DNA from: Conexibacter stalactiti | GTDB lineage: Bacteria; Actinomycetota; Thermoleophilia; Solirubrobacterales; Solirubrobacteraceae | NCBI RefSeq assembly: GCF_035967765.1 | Contig: NZ_JAYWIT010000016.1 | Length of the DNA: 64,000 bases | Direction: 5' to 3' (one strand) | Made by a program: the position numbers and the translations under genes | Shown here: piece after piece, positions 8,969 through 19,290 of the stretch | How the letters are laid out: each line of letters begins with the position of its first letter | Numbering within the stretch: the stretch's first letter is position 1 | The notes under the pieces: generated by a model | What the model was told of the DNA's origin: nothing | The model's database searches: none | What the model saw: the letters and a program-made list of their open reading frames with translations, nothing else

Positions 8969-10305
8969 GGGCCGGTGAGGGTGTCGGAGGGGGCGCAGTC
9001 GCCGCCGGGCGCAAGCCACGGGTTGGAGCCGTCCGGCCGCGCCTGGCTGGCGCCGCCCGGGCAGCGGCGCGTCGCGTCGGCTCTCTGGTTCAGGAAGCGC
9101 TGGTCCGGCGAGACCGGGTTCAGCACCTCGGAGCCGTCGGCGCCCTGCGAGTAGGTGAAGGCGCCGAAGTTCGCGAGCGCGCGGGCGTAGTGGCCGTTGG
9201 CGTCGTAGTTGGCCGTCGACTGGCCGAAGCTGCGCAGCCAGCCGACCAGCTCCGGCGTGTACGGGCGGAAGAAGTCGACGACCGGCTGGCCTTGGCGCAT
9301 CGCCTTGACGGAGTTCTCGAAGGCCGGCGAGCCGACGCGCTGCAGCTCGGGCAGCATCCGCACGAGGTCGGTCGCGTCGTTGTCGGGGCCGGGCGTGTTG
9401 ACGAAGGCGCTCAGGTCGGTGAAGGTCGGGACGGCCTCGTCGACGAGCGGCCGGAACTCGCCGAAGAATCTCGCGAGGTCCTTCGTCGCCGGCTTGGAGG
9501 CGTCGACGAGCGGGTTGAGGTCGTCGAGCGCGGAGCGCAGGTCGACGAAGGTCGTGTTCGCCTCGCGCAGCGTCCCGGGCAGCTCGTCGAGCGTCTCCGC
9601 GAGCCCCTGGTTCTCGCTCGCGATCGCGCCCATCATCACGTTGAGGCTGCCGATCAGCGCCGACAGCTCGTTGCGCTTCTCGCCGACGGCGGAGACGACG
9701 CGCGCGCCGCTGACGATCGCGGCCTCGAGGTTTCTCTGGTCGCGCGTCAGCTCGAGCATCAGCTTCGAGGTCGAGGAGAGCGCGGGGCTGAGGTACTTCG
9801 CCGCCTCCTGGACCTCTCTCGTCTTGCCCTCGTACTGGGTCGCGGAGCCCTGGATCACGTTGACGAGCCCCTCGCGGGTTCTCTCGTCGAGCGTGTTGAA
9901 GAGCTGGTCGATGTCGACGACCGAGGTCGTCGAGGCGGTGTCGAGCGTCGCGCCGGGCTTCAGCTCGGGCGCGCTGTTGGGCCCGGGCGTCAGCGAGATG
10001 TAGCGGTTGGCGACGCTGGAGAGCGACGACAGCCGGATCGTCGCGGTCGTCCCCTCGTGCAGCGGCGCGTACGGCTCCTCGACGGTGATCTCGACCGCCG
10101 CCTGGTTGTCGTCGGTCAGCGAGATGTCGTCGACGCTGCCGATGCGGCGGCCGCCGATCTGCACGTCGTTGCCTCTCACGAGCTGTCCGGCCGTCTGGAA
10201 GACGAGCCGGTACTGCTCGCCGCCGCCACCGCCGAGCAGCACGATCACGACGATCGCGACGACCAGCAGCAGCGCGCCGAGGGCGGCACCGCGCGCGACG
10301 GTCAC
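8965..10305 (-). CDS. MCE family protein (first in operon)
   Basis: The first of six MCE genes, 446 residues. GTG 10305 is preceded by GGAAGG at about 8 bases, which supports this start. The N-terminus is a short hydrophobic anchor ending in five glycines (residues ~8-29), followed by the MCE domain (~31-110; VQIGGRRIGSVDDISL) and the helical tunnel region. The gap to the upstream ATPase gene is 66 bases, the widest inside the operon, so a minor internal promoter there is possible but not visible. Confidence 0.9.
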   Translation of the reverse strand: MTVARGAALGALLLVVAIVVIVLLGGGGGEQYRLVFQTAGQLVRGNDVQIGGRRIGSVDDISLTDDNQAAVEITVEEPYAPLHEGTTATIRLSSLSSVANRYISLTPGPNSAPELKPGATLDTASTTSVVDIDQLFNTLDERTREGLVNVIQGSATQYEGKTREVQEAAKYLSPALSSTSKLMLELTRDQRNLEAAIVSGARVVSAVGEKRNELSALIGSLNVMMGAIASENQGLAETLDELPGTLREANTTFVDLRSALDDLNPLVDASKPATKDLARFFGEFRPLVDEAVPTFTDLSAFVNTPGPDNDATDLVRMLPELQRVGSPAFENSVKAMRQGQPVVDFFRPYTPELVGWLRSFGQSTANYDANGHYARALANFGAFTYSQGADGSEVLNPVSPDQRFLNQRADATRRCPGGASQARPDGSNPWLAPGGDCAPSDTLTGP

Positions 10306-10371
10306 GCGACCGCCTTCCGGCTTGCCGAAACGATGAGGACGACGAAGGTCAAGGGTGGGTTCCGGGCGGAC

Positions 10372-11391
10372 CTACTCCATCCCGAGGGGGCCTTGCGACT
10401 CCCCGCTCAGGAATTGGCGGACGAAGGGGTTCTCCGAGGCGAACAGGTCTCTCGCGGGGCCCGACTCGACGATCCGCCCACGCCACAGCACGGCGATGAA
10501 CTCGGCGACGCGACGGGCGCTGGCGATGTCGTGCGTGATCACGACGTAGGCGCCGCCGTTCTCGGCGTGCACCTCCTTGATCAGCTCGCACAGCAGCGCG
10601 GTGCGGACCGGGTCGAGGCCGGAGTCGGGCTCGTCGAAGAGCACGATCTCTGGATCGAGCACGAGCGCGCGCGCGAAGCCCGCGCGCTTGCGCATGCCGC
10701 CCGACAGCTCGTTCGGCATCTTGTCGTTGGAGGAGCCGAGGCCGACCTCGCGCAGGCGCCGGTTGACGATGTCGGCGATCTCCTCCTCGCCCTTGTCCGT
10801 GTGCTGGCGCAGCGGGAAGGCGACGTTGTCGTAGAGGTTCATCGAGCCGAAGAGGGCGCCGTCCTGGAAGAGGACGCCGAACTTCTTGCGCATCTCGAAG
10901 AGGTCGTCGTCGACCATGTTCGGGACCGACTCGCCGTGCACGAGGATGTCGCCCTGGTCCGGGTAGAGCAGCCCGACCATGTGCTTGATGCAGACCGACT
11001 TGCCCGTGCCCGACGGGCCGAGGATCATCGAGATCTTGCCCTCTGGGATGCCGAGGTTGAGGCCGCGCAGGACCTCGTTGCGGCCGAACGCCTTGTGGAC
11101 GTCGATGAACTCGACGGCGTCCTCGACGCCCTCGACGGCGTGGCGGGCCTCGGTGTGCCAGCGGAACTCGTCTTCGTCGGCGCCGGGGACGGCGGCGGCG
11201 TCGGGCTGCTCGGAGACGACGGACACACGCGGCTCGAGCGCACGAGTCTCAGGCTCGACCTCAGCTTCAGGGTAGAGGTCCTTCTCCCCGCTGGGATCGT
11301 CGATCTCGCCCATCACGTCGCCCTGCTCGGCGGCAGTCGCGTAGTCGCGCTGGTCGTCGTCGAGACGGTCCTTGTCGGAGTCGCGGCTCAC
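10372..11391 (-). CDS. MCE-system ABC transporter ATPase (MlaF/MceG-like)
   Basis: A 339-residue ABC ATPase that should power the MCE lipid importer with the adjacent permease. Walker A GPSGTGKS is at residues 125-132, the signature LSGGMRKR near 230, Walker B VLFDEPDSGLDP follows, and a switch His is in VITHD. The SGLDPV form is typical of the MlaF/Mkl group. Unusual is a ~92-residue acidic N-terminal extension before the nucleotide-binding domain, which looks disordered and could be a docking or regulatory arm. The GTG start has a good GGGAGGA ribosome site. It lies between the permease and the first MCE gene. Confidence 0.93.
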   Translation of the reverse strand: MSRDSDKDRLDDDQRDYATAAEQGDVMGEIDDPSGEKDLYPEAEVEPETRALEPRVSVVSEQPDAAAVPGADEDEFRWHTEARHAVEGVEDAVEFIDVHKAFGRNEVLRGLNLGIPEGKISMILGPSGTGKSVCIKHMVGLLYPDQGDILVHGESVPNMVDDDLFEMRKKFGVLFQDGALFGSMNLYDNVAFPLRQHTDKGEEEIADIVNRRLREVGLGSSNDKMPNELSGGMRKRAGFARALVLDPEIVLFDEPDSGLDPVRTALLCELIKEVHAENGGAYVVITHDIASARRVAEFIAVLWRGRIVESGPARDLFASENPFVRQFLSGESQGPLGME

Positions 11392-11423
11392 ACGTTCCTC
11401 CCAATGTCGAGTCCGAGCGCCAT
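11388..11423 (-). CDS. possible 11-codon coupling peptide between permease and ATPase genes
   Basis: Between the permease stop and the ATPase start sits a minimal frame, MALGLDIGRNV. Its ATG overlaps the permease stop (TGATG) and its TGA overlaps the ATPase GTG (GTGTGAG). It covers the whole gap. It may only be spacer, or it may keep ribosomes moving from one gene to the next. No homolog is known to me and nothing shows that the peptide itself has a function. Confidence 0.25.
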   Translation of the reverse strand: MALGLDIGRNV

Positions 11424-12256
11424 CAGCGGATCAGGTTGATCTCGGGATGGGTCGCCAGCAGCGTCTGCGTGAAGACGTAGTTGAACGCGAAGATTCCCAT
11501 GAAAGCTATGACGACCGCCTGGTTGACGGCGCGGCCGACGCCCTCCGCCCCACCCGAGGCGGTCATGCCCTTGTAACAGCAGACGATCGCGATGATCGCG
11601 CCGAACAGGGTCGTCTTCAGCATCGACCCCCACAGGTCGGTCGTCGACGCGTTCGTCAGGAAGGTCGCGAAGAACGGCCCCAGCGGCGCGCCGTAGACGA
11701 CCGTCGCGAGGATGCCGCCGAAGATGCCGAACAGGAGCGCGTAGACGTTGAACAGCCCGGTCACGAGCATCAGCGCGAGAAAGCGCGGCACGACGAGGTT
11801 CTTGACCGGGTCGACGCCGAGCACCTGCAACGCGTCCAGCTCCTCGCGGATCTTGCGCGCGCCGAGGTCGGCCGTGATCGCGGTGCCGGCGACGCCGGCG
11901 AGCACGATCGCGGTCACGAACGGCGCGAACTCCCGGATGGAAGCGAGCACGAAGAAGCCGCCCAGGCGATCGAGGGCGCCGAACAGGACGAGGAAGTTGG
12001 CCGCCTGCAGCCCTGGCGCGCCGTAGCCGAAGGCCACCGTCGAGACGAGCAGCGGGAACCAGCACAGCTTCAGCGCGAACAGGAACTGCGAGATGAACTC
12101 GCCGCCGTACGGGTACGGCGGACGGATCGCAGAGACGATCGTCTTGCCCGTCAGGATCATCATGTCGCCGATCTCCTCGAGCGCGTTCCTCGTCGGAGCT
12201 AAGGCTCGGTCGGCGACCGTTCGGACCATCTCTCTCTCGTCCTCCCTGGAAAACAC
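11423..12256 (-). CDS. MCE-system ABC permease (MlaE/YrbE-like)
   Basis: A 277-residue MlaE-family permease with about five to six membrane helices. Family motifs are visible: an amphipathic N-terminal helix, VLAGVAGTAITADLGARKIREELDAL (the cytoplasmic coupling segment), and LGVDP before the next helix. It is the first gene of the operon, followed by the ATPase and six MCE genes. Only one permease gene is present here, whereas mycobacterial mce operons carry two (yrbEA and yrbEB); the transporter may therefore use a homodimer, as MlaE does, or borrow a second permease from elsewhere. The ATG start is preceded by CCAGGGAGGACG, a strong ribosome site. Confidence 0.92.
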   Translation of the reverse strand: MFSREDEREMVRTVADRALAPTRNALEEIGDMMILTGKTIVSAIRPPYPYGGEFISQFLFALKLCWFPLLVSTVAFGYGAPGLQAANFLVLFGALDRLGGFFVLASIREFAPFVTAIVLAGVAGTAITADLGARKIREELDALQVLGVDPVKNLVVPRFLALMLVTGLFNVYALLFGIFGGILATVVYGAPLGPFFATFLTNASTTDLWGSMLKTTLFGAIIAIVCCYKGMTASGGAEGVGRAVNQAVVIAFMGIFAFNYVFTQTLLATHPEINLIR

Positions 12257-12444
12257 GGGAGAAGGCGCTCAAACGGCACCTTCCGCGGCACAGCGTATGG
12301 CACGGCTGGGACGCATGCCAAACGAGAACCGTCGCGCCGGCCGAGCGAGAGACAAGCCGATCTATAAACGTCTGTGACTGGCGATCCCGGCGACCTGGGG
12401 AACCGGCGAACGGCGACCAGAGCGCGTGCTATGTTCGCGCCGCT

Positions 12445-13068
12445 GTGCCCGGGAGAGACGCGATCCTGCGAAGCGGAACGGTGGCCCTCACGGCCGCCGC
12501 GCTGGCCCTTGCCGGTTGCGGCGGCGGCGAACGCCAGGACGCCGACGACAGCGACGGCACGTACAGAGTCGACGTCGTCACCGCCGAGTTCCCCGCCCAG
12601 CAGCATCTCGCCGACGAGACGACGCTCGAGCTGGTCGTCAGAAACGAGAGCGGCAGAACGATCCCGAACCTCTCCGCGACGCTCGAAGCCGTCGGCAGCG
12701 ACGGCACGCGCGCGGCGGCCTTCAGCCGCACCGACGAGACGCCCGGCCTCTCGTCGCGCTCGCGCCCGGTCTGGATCGTCGACGAGAGTCCCGGCTCGAC
12801 CGCCTACGGCGACACCTATGCGACCGGACCGGTCGCGCCCGACAGAGAGGGCAGATTCCTCTGGCGGGTCGCGGCGATAGTCCCCGGCAGATACAGACTG
12901 ACCTATCGCCTCTCCGGCAGCCTCGGCGGCGGCGCGAAGGTCGTCGAGGGCGACGGCGAGCGCGCCAGCGGCAGCTTCGACGTCGACGTCGACCGCCGTC
13001 CCGCGCAGGCGCGCGTGACCGCCGACGGCAACGTCGAGCGCGTCCCGGCCTCAGAAGCCAGACGCTGA
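12445..13068 (+). CDS. predicted lipoprotein of unknown function
   Basis: A 207-residue protein starting at GTG with a lipoprotein signal: charged N-terminus, hydrophobic stretch and lipobox LALAGC with the acylated Cys at residue 25, followed by Gly-rich linker. The mature part has beta-strand character (repeated VDVVTAEF, LELVVRNES, GRYRLTYRLSGSL), suggesting one or two Ig-like domains on the outer face of the membrane. It is divergent from the MCE operon and shares a ~190 bp spacer with it. Arginine AGA codons are frequent. I do not recognise the family. Confidence 0.75.
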   Translation: MPGRDAILRSGTVALTAAALALAGCGGGERQDADDSDGTYRVDVVTAEFPAQQHLADETTLELVVRNESGRTIPNLSATLEAVGSDGTRAAAFSRTDETPGLSSRSRPVWIVDESPGSTAYGDTYATGPVAPDREGRFLWRVAAIVPGRYRLTYRLSGSLGGGAKVVEGDGERASGSFDVDVDRRPAQARVTADGNVERVPASEARR

Positions 13069-13079
13069 GCCGCACACAA

Positions 13080-13109
13080 GGGCCCGCGGCGCTCGCGCGC
13101 CACGGGCCC
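13080..13109 (+). terminator. stem-loop after the lipoprotein gene
   Basis: Arms 13080-13092 and 13097-13109 (13 bp with one C/A mismatch) close a TCGC loop, 12 bases after the lipoprotein stop. No T-run follows, so it is a hairpin-type terminator candidate only. Confidence 0.55.
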
Positions 13110-13110
13110 C

Positions 13111-13597
13111 CGCGCTGCACGGACCGGCACCGCCCGTCATTACGATGCCGGAGCCGAGTTCGGACACCTGATCGGACGCGCCGCCGGCCGAGTGGCGGGC
13201 GCTTCGAATGACGGTACGGGCAGTCTGCGCAAGCGGGCCGGAGGGATCTTTGGCCACGTGGCGAAAGATCGCCGCGCCACTTTCGCCACGCCGCCGCGGG
13301 CCCCGCTGGCGCGATCCGCGAGGCTCCGCCTTCCGGCGCGATCGTCGCGGCGGGCGATCCGGCCCCTTATAGTCACGCGCGAGGAAGAGGACCCGGCTCG
13401 GCGCGCCAGCTCACGGCGATGTCAGGCGGCGAACGGTCACCGCGTTCCTTTGGACATGCGGATAGTGTCGATCCCGCGCAAGCTTCGTAGGCTCGCCGAG
13501 CACGGAAATTACGAGCCACCGTCCTTCGCCGTACCGATCAGCGGCGCCGAGCCGGGATGTACCCGGCACGGACGATGGAAAGGAACCACACCCGTCT
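13111..13597. other. intergenic spacer before glnN with structured DNA
   Basis: About 490 bp without a convincing gene. It holds the three-armed inverted-repeat cluster at 13245-13290, a possible -10 element TATAGT at 13368-13373 without an obvious -35 partner, and a small hairpin (GCCGGG 13551-13556 with CCCGGC 13562-13567) just upstream of the glnN ribosome site. A frame of about 160 codons crosses it, but its composition is not protein-like. Confidence 0.6.
13245..13290 (+). promoter_or_regulatory. cluster of three CTTTSGCCACG half-sites upstream of glnN
   Basis: The 11-base unit CTTTSGCCACG occurs at 13248-13258 (plus), 13257-13267 (minus, CGTGGCGAAAG) and 13280-13290 (plus). The first two form a 26 bp near-palindrome (13245-13270, one mismatched pair) centred on CACGTG; the last two form perfect 11 bp arms around a 12-base loop. 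The middle unit can pair with either partner, so this could be two operator dyads or an RNA switch. It lies ~310 bp before the glnN start. Confidence 0.5.
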
Positions 13598-15751
<2,154 letters not shown>

Positions 15752-15796
15752 GCGGCTCGCGACAAGCGGTGCTCGCGCCCGTCCGCGCGAGCGTCC

Positions 15797-15839
15797 CACG
15801 ACCCCCGGCGCTCCTCCCCGCGGAGCGCCGGGGGTCGTG
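15797..15839. terminator. bidirectional terminator between glnN and the ROK gene
   Basis: A perfect 18 bp stem (15797-15814 with 15822-15839) closes a 7-base loop and is followed by TGTTGTT on the plus strand. It stands between two convergent genes, so it probably serves both. Confidence 0.85.
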
Positions 15840-15842
15840 TTG

Positions 15843-17057
15843 TTAAGCGACCGCCGCGCGCCGCAGCGCGCGGTCGATCGCGGCGGGCGAGAGGACGTGC
15901 TCGATCACCATGTTCGCCGCCCCGACGACGCCGGCGCGGTCGCCGAGGCCGCTCGGCACGACGCGCAGGTCCTCGGTCGCGAGCGGCAGCGAGCGCTGGA
16001 AGACCACCTCGCGCACGCCCGCCAGCAGCTGCTGCGAGGCGTTCCCGACGTCGCCGCCGATCACGATCACCTCGGGGTTGAAGAAGTTGACGCAGCCCGC
16101 CAGCACCTCGCCGAGGTTGCGCCCCGCCTCGCGCACGAGCTGTGTCGCGGGGCCGCTGCCGCCCTTGACGAGCCGCACGACGTCGCGGCTCGTGCGCGCC
16201 TCGACGCCCTGCTCCGAGAGCCGCCGCGCGAGCGCGCCGCCGCCGGAGACCGCCTCCAGGCAGCCAACGTTGCCGCAGCGGCAGGTGACCTCCCAGCCAG
16301 CGAGGCGGATGTGGCCGATGTCGCCCGCGGCGCCCTTCGCGCCGTGGTGGATGCGGCCGTCGACGACGATCCCGCAGCCGATCCCCGTCCCGACCTTGAT
16401 GAACAGCAGGTGGACGCGGTCGCGCCAGCTGGCCGAGTGCTCGCCGAGCGCCATGATGTTGACGTCGTTGTCGACCAGCACGGGCGCGTCGTAGCGGTCG
16501 GCGAACCAGCCGGGGACCGAGAAGCCGTCCCAACCGGGCATGATCGGCGGATTGGCCGGCTCGCCGCGGTCGAACGCGACCGGACCCGGCACGCCGACGC
16601 CGATCCCGCGCACCTGCCGCCGGTCGCGCCCGGCGAGCGCCAGTAGCGCCTCGAAGCGCGCGTCGACAGTCGCGAGGACCGCCTCCGGGCCGTCGGCGAT
16701 CGCGAACTCCTCGACCTCCTCGCCGAGCGAGGCGCCGCCGAGGTCGCAGACCGCCAGCCGCGAGTGGGTCGCGCCGAGGTCGGCGCACAGCACGACGCCG
16801 GAGGCGTCGTTGAAGGCGAGCGCGGCCGCCGGGCGGCCGCCGGTCGAGTCGCCGCCGACCTCGTGCAGCAGCTCGTGGCGCAGCAGCGCGTCGACGCGCT
16901 GGGCGACCGTCGAGCGCGCGAGGCCGGTGCGGCGCATCAGGTCGGCGCGCGTCAGCGCGCCGGCGTCGCGGATCACGCGCAGGAGCGCGCCGGCGCTCGG
17001 AGCCTCGCCGGCGGACGGGCGAGCGCCGTCGCCTGAGTCGTCGTTGGCTGCCACCAC
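15843..17057 (-). CDS. ROK-family transcriptional regulator / sugar kinase-like
   Basis: A 404-residue ROK protein with an N-terminal winged-helix domain (residues ~20-75) and a ROK sugar-kinase-like domain. The zinc site is intact: GHI at His249, then Cys259, Cys261 and Cys266 in CRCGNVGC. The kinase-type Asp is present in VDNDVN (~196-198), although the usual GEIGH motif reads GDIGH. Such proteins (NagC/XylR type) usually repress sugar operons until the sugar binds. It is divergent from the dehydrogenase/ABC sugar operon at 17185, its probable target, and the palindrome at 17148-17161 between them is a likely operator. Start is GTG at 17057 or 17054. Confidence 0.88.
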   Translation of the reverse strand: MVAANDDSGDGARPSAGEAPSAGALLRVIRDAGALTRADLMRRTGLARSTVAQRVDALLRHELLHEVGGDSTGGRPAAALAFNDASGVVLCADLGATHSRLAVCDLGGASLGEEVEEFAIADGPEAVLATVDARFEALLALAGRDRRQVRGIGVGVPGPVAFDRGEPANPPIMPGWDGFSVPGWFADRYDAPVLVDNDVNIMALGEHSASWRDRVHLLFIKVGTGIGCGIVVDGRIHHGAKGAAGDIGHIRLAGWEVTCRCGNVGCLEAVSGGGALARRLSEQGVEARTSRDVVRLVKGGSGPATQLVREAGRNLGEVLAGCVNFFNPEVIVIGGDVGNASQQLLAGVREVVFQRSLPLATEDLRVVPSGLGDRAGVVGAANMVIEHVLSPAAIDRALRRAAVA

Positions 17058-17147
17058 GAGCGAAGTAAAGCATGCGCACGGACCGACTTTCGCGCGATGA
17101 GAGCTTTAAAGACTTCACTCCTGTCTGATTTCACACCATCTTTTGCC

Positions 17148-17161
17148 TTGACTTAAGTCAA
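17148..17161. promoter_or_regulatory. 14 bp perfect palindrome, candidate ROK operator
   Basis: TTGACTTAAGTCAA is a perfect palindrome in the 127 bp spacer between the divergent ROK and sugar operons. Outer half-sites AGACTT (17110-17115) and AAGTCT (17162-17167) are also inverted to each other. The palindrome contains a TTGACT -35-like hexamer on both strands, so a bound regulator could block polymerase in both directions. Confidence 0.5.
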
Positions 17162-17184
17162 AAGTCTGTGGGATCGTCGAACCT

Positions 17185-18369
17185 GTGAGTGGAGGAGGAG
17201 CACCGCTCCGCGCCGGCATCGTCGGCGCGGGCTTCATCGGCGCCGTCCACGCCCGCTCGGCGCTGCTCGCGGGCGGACGCGTCACCGCCGTCGCGGCGTC
17301 GTCGGAAGCGTCGGCGCGCGCCGCCGCGAGCCGCCTCGGCGCGGCCCGCGCCTGCGCCTCCGCGGAGGAGCTGGTCGTCGCCGACGACGTCGACGTCGTC
17401 CACGTCTGCGCACCCAACCACCTCCATGTGCCGCTCGCGCAGGCGGCGCTGGAGGCCGGCAAGCACGTCGTCTGCGAGAAGCCGCTCGCGCTCGACGACG
17501 CCGGCGCGAGCACGCTCGTCGAGCAAGCCGCGAGCCGCGCGCTGTGGGGGACGGTGCCGTTCGTCTACCGCTACTACCCGATGGTGCGCGAGGCGCGCGA
17601 GCGGCTGCGCGACGGTCGCAGCGGCCCGCTGCGGCTGCTGCACGGCACGTACCTGCAGGACTGGCTCTCGCTGCCCGCCGACGACAACTGGCGCGTGCAG
17701 CGTGCGCTCGGCGGTCGCTCGCGCGCCTTCGCCGACATCGGCTCGCACTGGTGCGACCTCGCCGAGTTCGCATCCGGGCACCGCATCGCCCGCCTCAGCG
17801 CGCGCACCGCGACGGTCGTGCCACAGCGCAGCGAGGGTGGTGGCCGCCCGGCCTTCGCGCGCGGCGCCAGCGGCGATGGCGAGGGCGGCGGCGCGCAGCG
17901 ACCGGTCGACACCGAGGACGTCGCGCTGGTGCAGTTCGAGACCGACCGCGGCGCGCTCGGAAGCGTCGTCGTCAGCCAGGTCTCCCCCGGCCGCAAGAAC
18001 CGTCTCTGGATCGAGTGGGACGCGGGCGAGGAGACGCTCGTCTTCGACCAGGAGCAGCCCGAGCAGCTGTGGCGCGGCCAGCGCGACGCCATCGCACTGC
18101 TGCAGCGCGACGCCGCAGTGCTCTCCCCCGCCGCGGCCCGCCTCGCCACGCTCCCGGCCGGTCACCCCCAGGGCTACGCCAGCTGCTTCGACGCCTTCGT
18201 CGCCGACGCCTACGCGGCGATCCGCAGCGGCGAGGCGCCCGACGGGCTGCCGCTGTTCGCCGACGGGCGGCGCGCCGTCCAGATCACCGAGGCCGTGCTC
18301 TCCTCGGCAGCCGCCGGTGGAGCGTGGACCGACGTGCCCAGCCCGCGGAGTGCGGAGGCGCACGCGTGA
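17185..18369 (+). CDS. Gfo/Idh/MocA-family oxidoreductase
   Basis: A 394-residue NAD(P)-dependent dehydrogenase. The Rossmann motif GIVGAGFIG is at residues 11-19 and the conserved EKP lysine motif (CEKPLAL) near 97. Family members oxidise sugars, inositols or their derivatives. It is first in an operon with a TIM-barrel isomerase and a sugar ABC transporter, so a dehydrogenation step on an imported sugar or polyol is likely; the exact substrate is unknown. GTG 17185 is chosen because the Rossmann fold begins only ten residues later. A GGAGGAGGAG tract lies inside the first codons rather than before the start, so translation may be leaderless. Confidence 0.85.
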   Translation: MSGGGAPLRAGIVGAGFIGAVHARSALLAGGRVTAVAASSEASARAAASRLGAARACASAEELVVADDVDVVHVCAPNHLHVPLAQAALEAGKHVVCEKPLALDDAGASTLVEQAASRALWGTVPFVYRYYPMVREARERLRDGRSGPLRLLHGTYLQDWLSLPADDNWRVQRALGGRSRAFADIGSHWCDLAEFASGHRIARLSARTATVVPQRSEGGGRPAFARGASGDGEGGGAQRPVDTEDVALVQFETDRGALGSVVVSQVSPGRKNRLWIEWDAGEETLVFDQEQPEQLWRGQRDAIALLQRDAAVLSPAAARLATLPAGHPQGYASCFDAFVADAYAAIRSGEAPDGLPLFADGRRAVQITEAVLSSAAAGGAWTDVPSPRSAEAHA

Positions 18370-19289
18370 GACTGGGCTTCCTCACGGCCTGCATGCCGGA
18401 GCGGCCGCTGGAGGCGGTCGCGCAGTGGGCCGGCGCGCACGGCTACGAGACGCTCGAGCTGGCGGCCTGGCCGACGCTCGGCGACCGCCCCTTCACCGCC
18501 TCCCACCTCGCCGCCGACGCCTTCGACGCGCGCGAGCGCGAGCGCGTCGGCGCCGCGCTGGCCGACAACGGCCTGTCGCTCTCGGCGCTGGCCTACTACG
18601 ACAACAACCTCCATCCCGACCCGCAGGAGCGCGCCGCGATCCACGCGCACGTGCGCGCCTGCATCGACGCCGCGGCAGCTCTCGGCGGCGTCCCGGTCGG
18701 GACCTTCGTCGGCCGCGACCCCGGCCGCAGCGTGCTCGACAACCTGCGCGAGGCCGAGCGCGTGCTGCCGCCGCTGGTCGACTACGCCGCCGAGCGCGGC
18801 GTGCGGCTGATGATCGAGAACTGCGTGATGGAGGGCTGGCATCCCGACGGCGGCCCTGGCAACCTCGCCTACTCGCCGGAGCTGTGGGAGTGGATGTTCG
18901 AGCTGGGGCTCTTCCTCAACTTCGACCCCTCCCACCTGCTGTGGCTCGGGATCGATCCGATCGCCGCGCTGAGACCGTACGTCGAGCGCGTCATCCACGC
19001 GCACGCGAAGGACGCCGAGACCTTCCCCGCGCAGCGCGACCGCTACGGCTTCTTCGGCCGCGTCGCGACGCGCGGCGAGCAGCCGTGGGAGATGGGCTGG
19101 TGGCGCTACCGCATCCCGGGGCTGGGCGCCGTCGACTTCCGCCGCTACGTCGACACGCTCTACGAGGGCGGCTTCGACGGCGCGCTCTCGGTCGAGCACG
19201 AGGACCCGGTCTGGGGCGGCACGCCGCGGAAGGTCGAGCAGGGTCTGGAGATCGCCCACCGCACGCTGCGACCGCTGGTGGTCGGCTGA
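18366..19289 (+). CDS. sugar phosphate isomerase/epimerase (TIM barrel)
   Basis: A 307-residue xylose-isomerase-like TIM barrel protein. Metal-site segments are visible: MIENCVMEGW, LNFDPSHLLW, VIHAHAKDAE and SVEHEDPVWG, carrying the Glu/Asp/His/Glu ligands of this superfamily. The GTG start overlaps the dehydrogenase stop (GTGA). With the upstream Gfo/Idh enzyme it probably catalyses successive steps on a sugar or cyclitol, as in inositol-type pathways; that assignment is inference from context only. Confidence 0.85.
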   Translation: MRLGFLTACMPERPLEAVAQWAGAHGYETLELAAWPTLGDRPFTASHLAADAFDARERERVGAALADNGLSLSALAYYDNNLHPDPQERAAIHAHVRACIDAAAALGGVPVGTFVGRDPGRSVLDNLREAERVLPPLVDYAAERGVRLMIENCVMEGWHPDGGPGNLAYSPELWEWMFELGLFLNFDPSHLLWLGIDPIAALRPYVERVIHAHAKDAETFPAQRDRYGFFGRVATRGEQPWEMGWWRYRIPGLGAVDFRRYVDTLYEGGFDGALSVEHEDPVWGGTPRKVEQGLEIAHRTLRPLVVG

Positions 19290-19290
19290 G

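Noticed and set aside
12257..12444. Shared promoter or operator between the MCE operon and the lipoprotein gene
   Set aside because: A TATAAA at about 12363 is visible but no convincing -35 partner or dyad could be placed on either strand.
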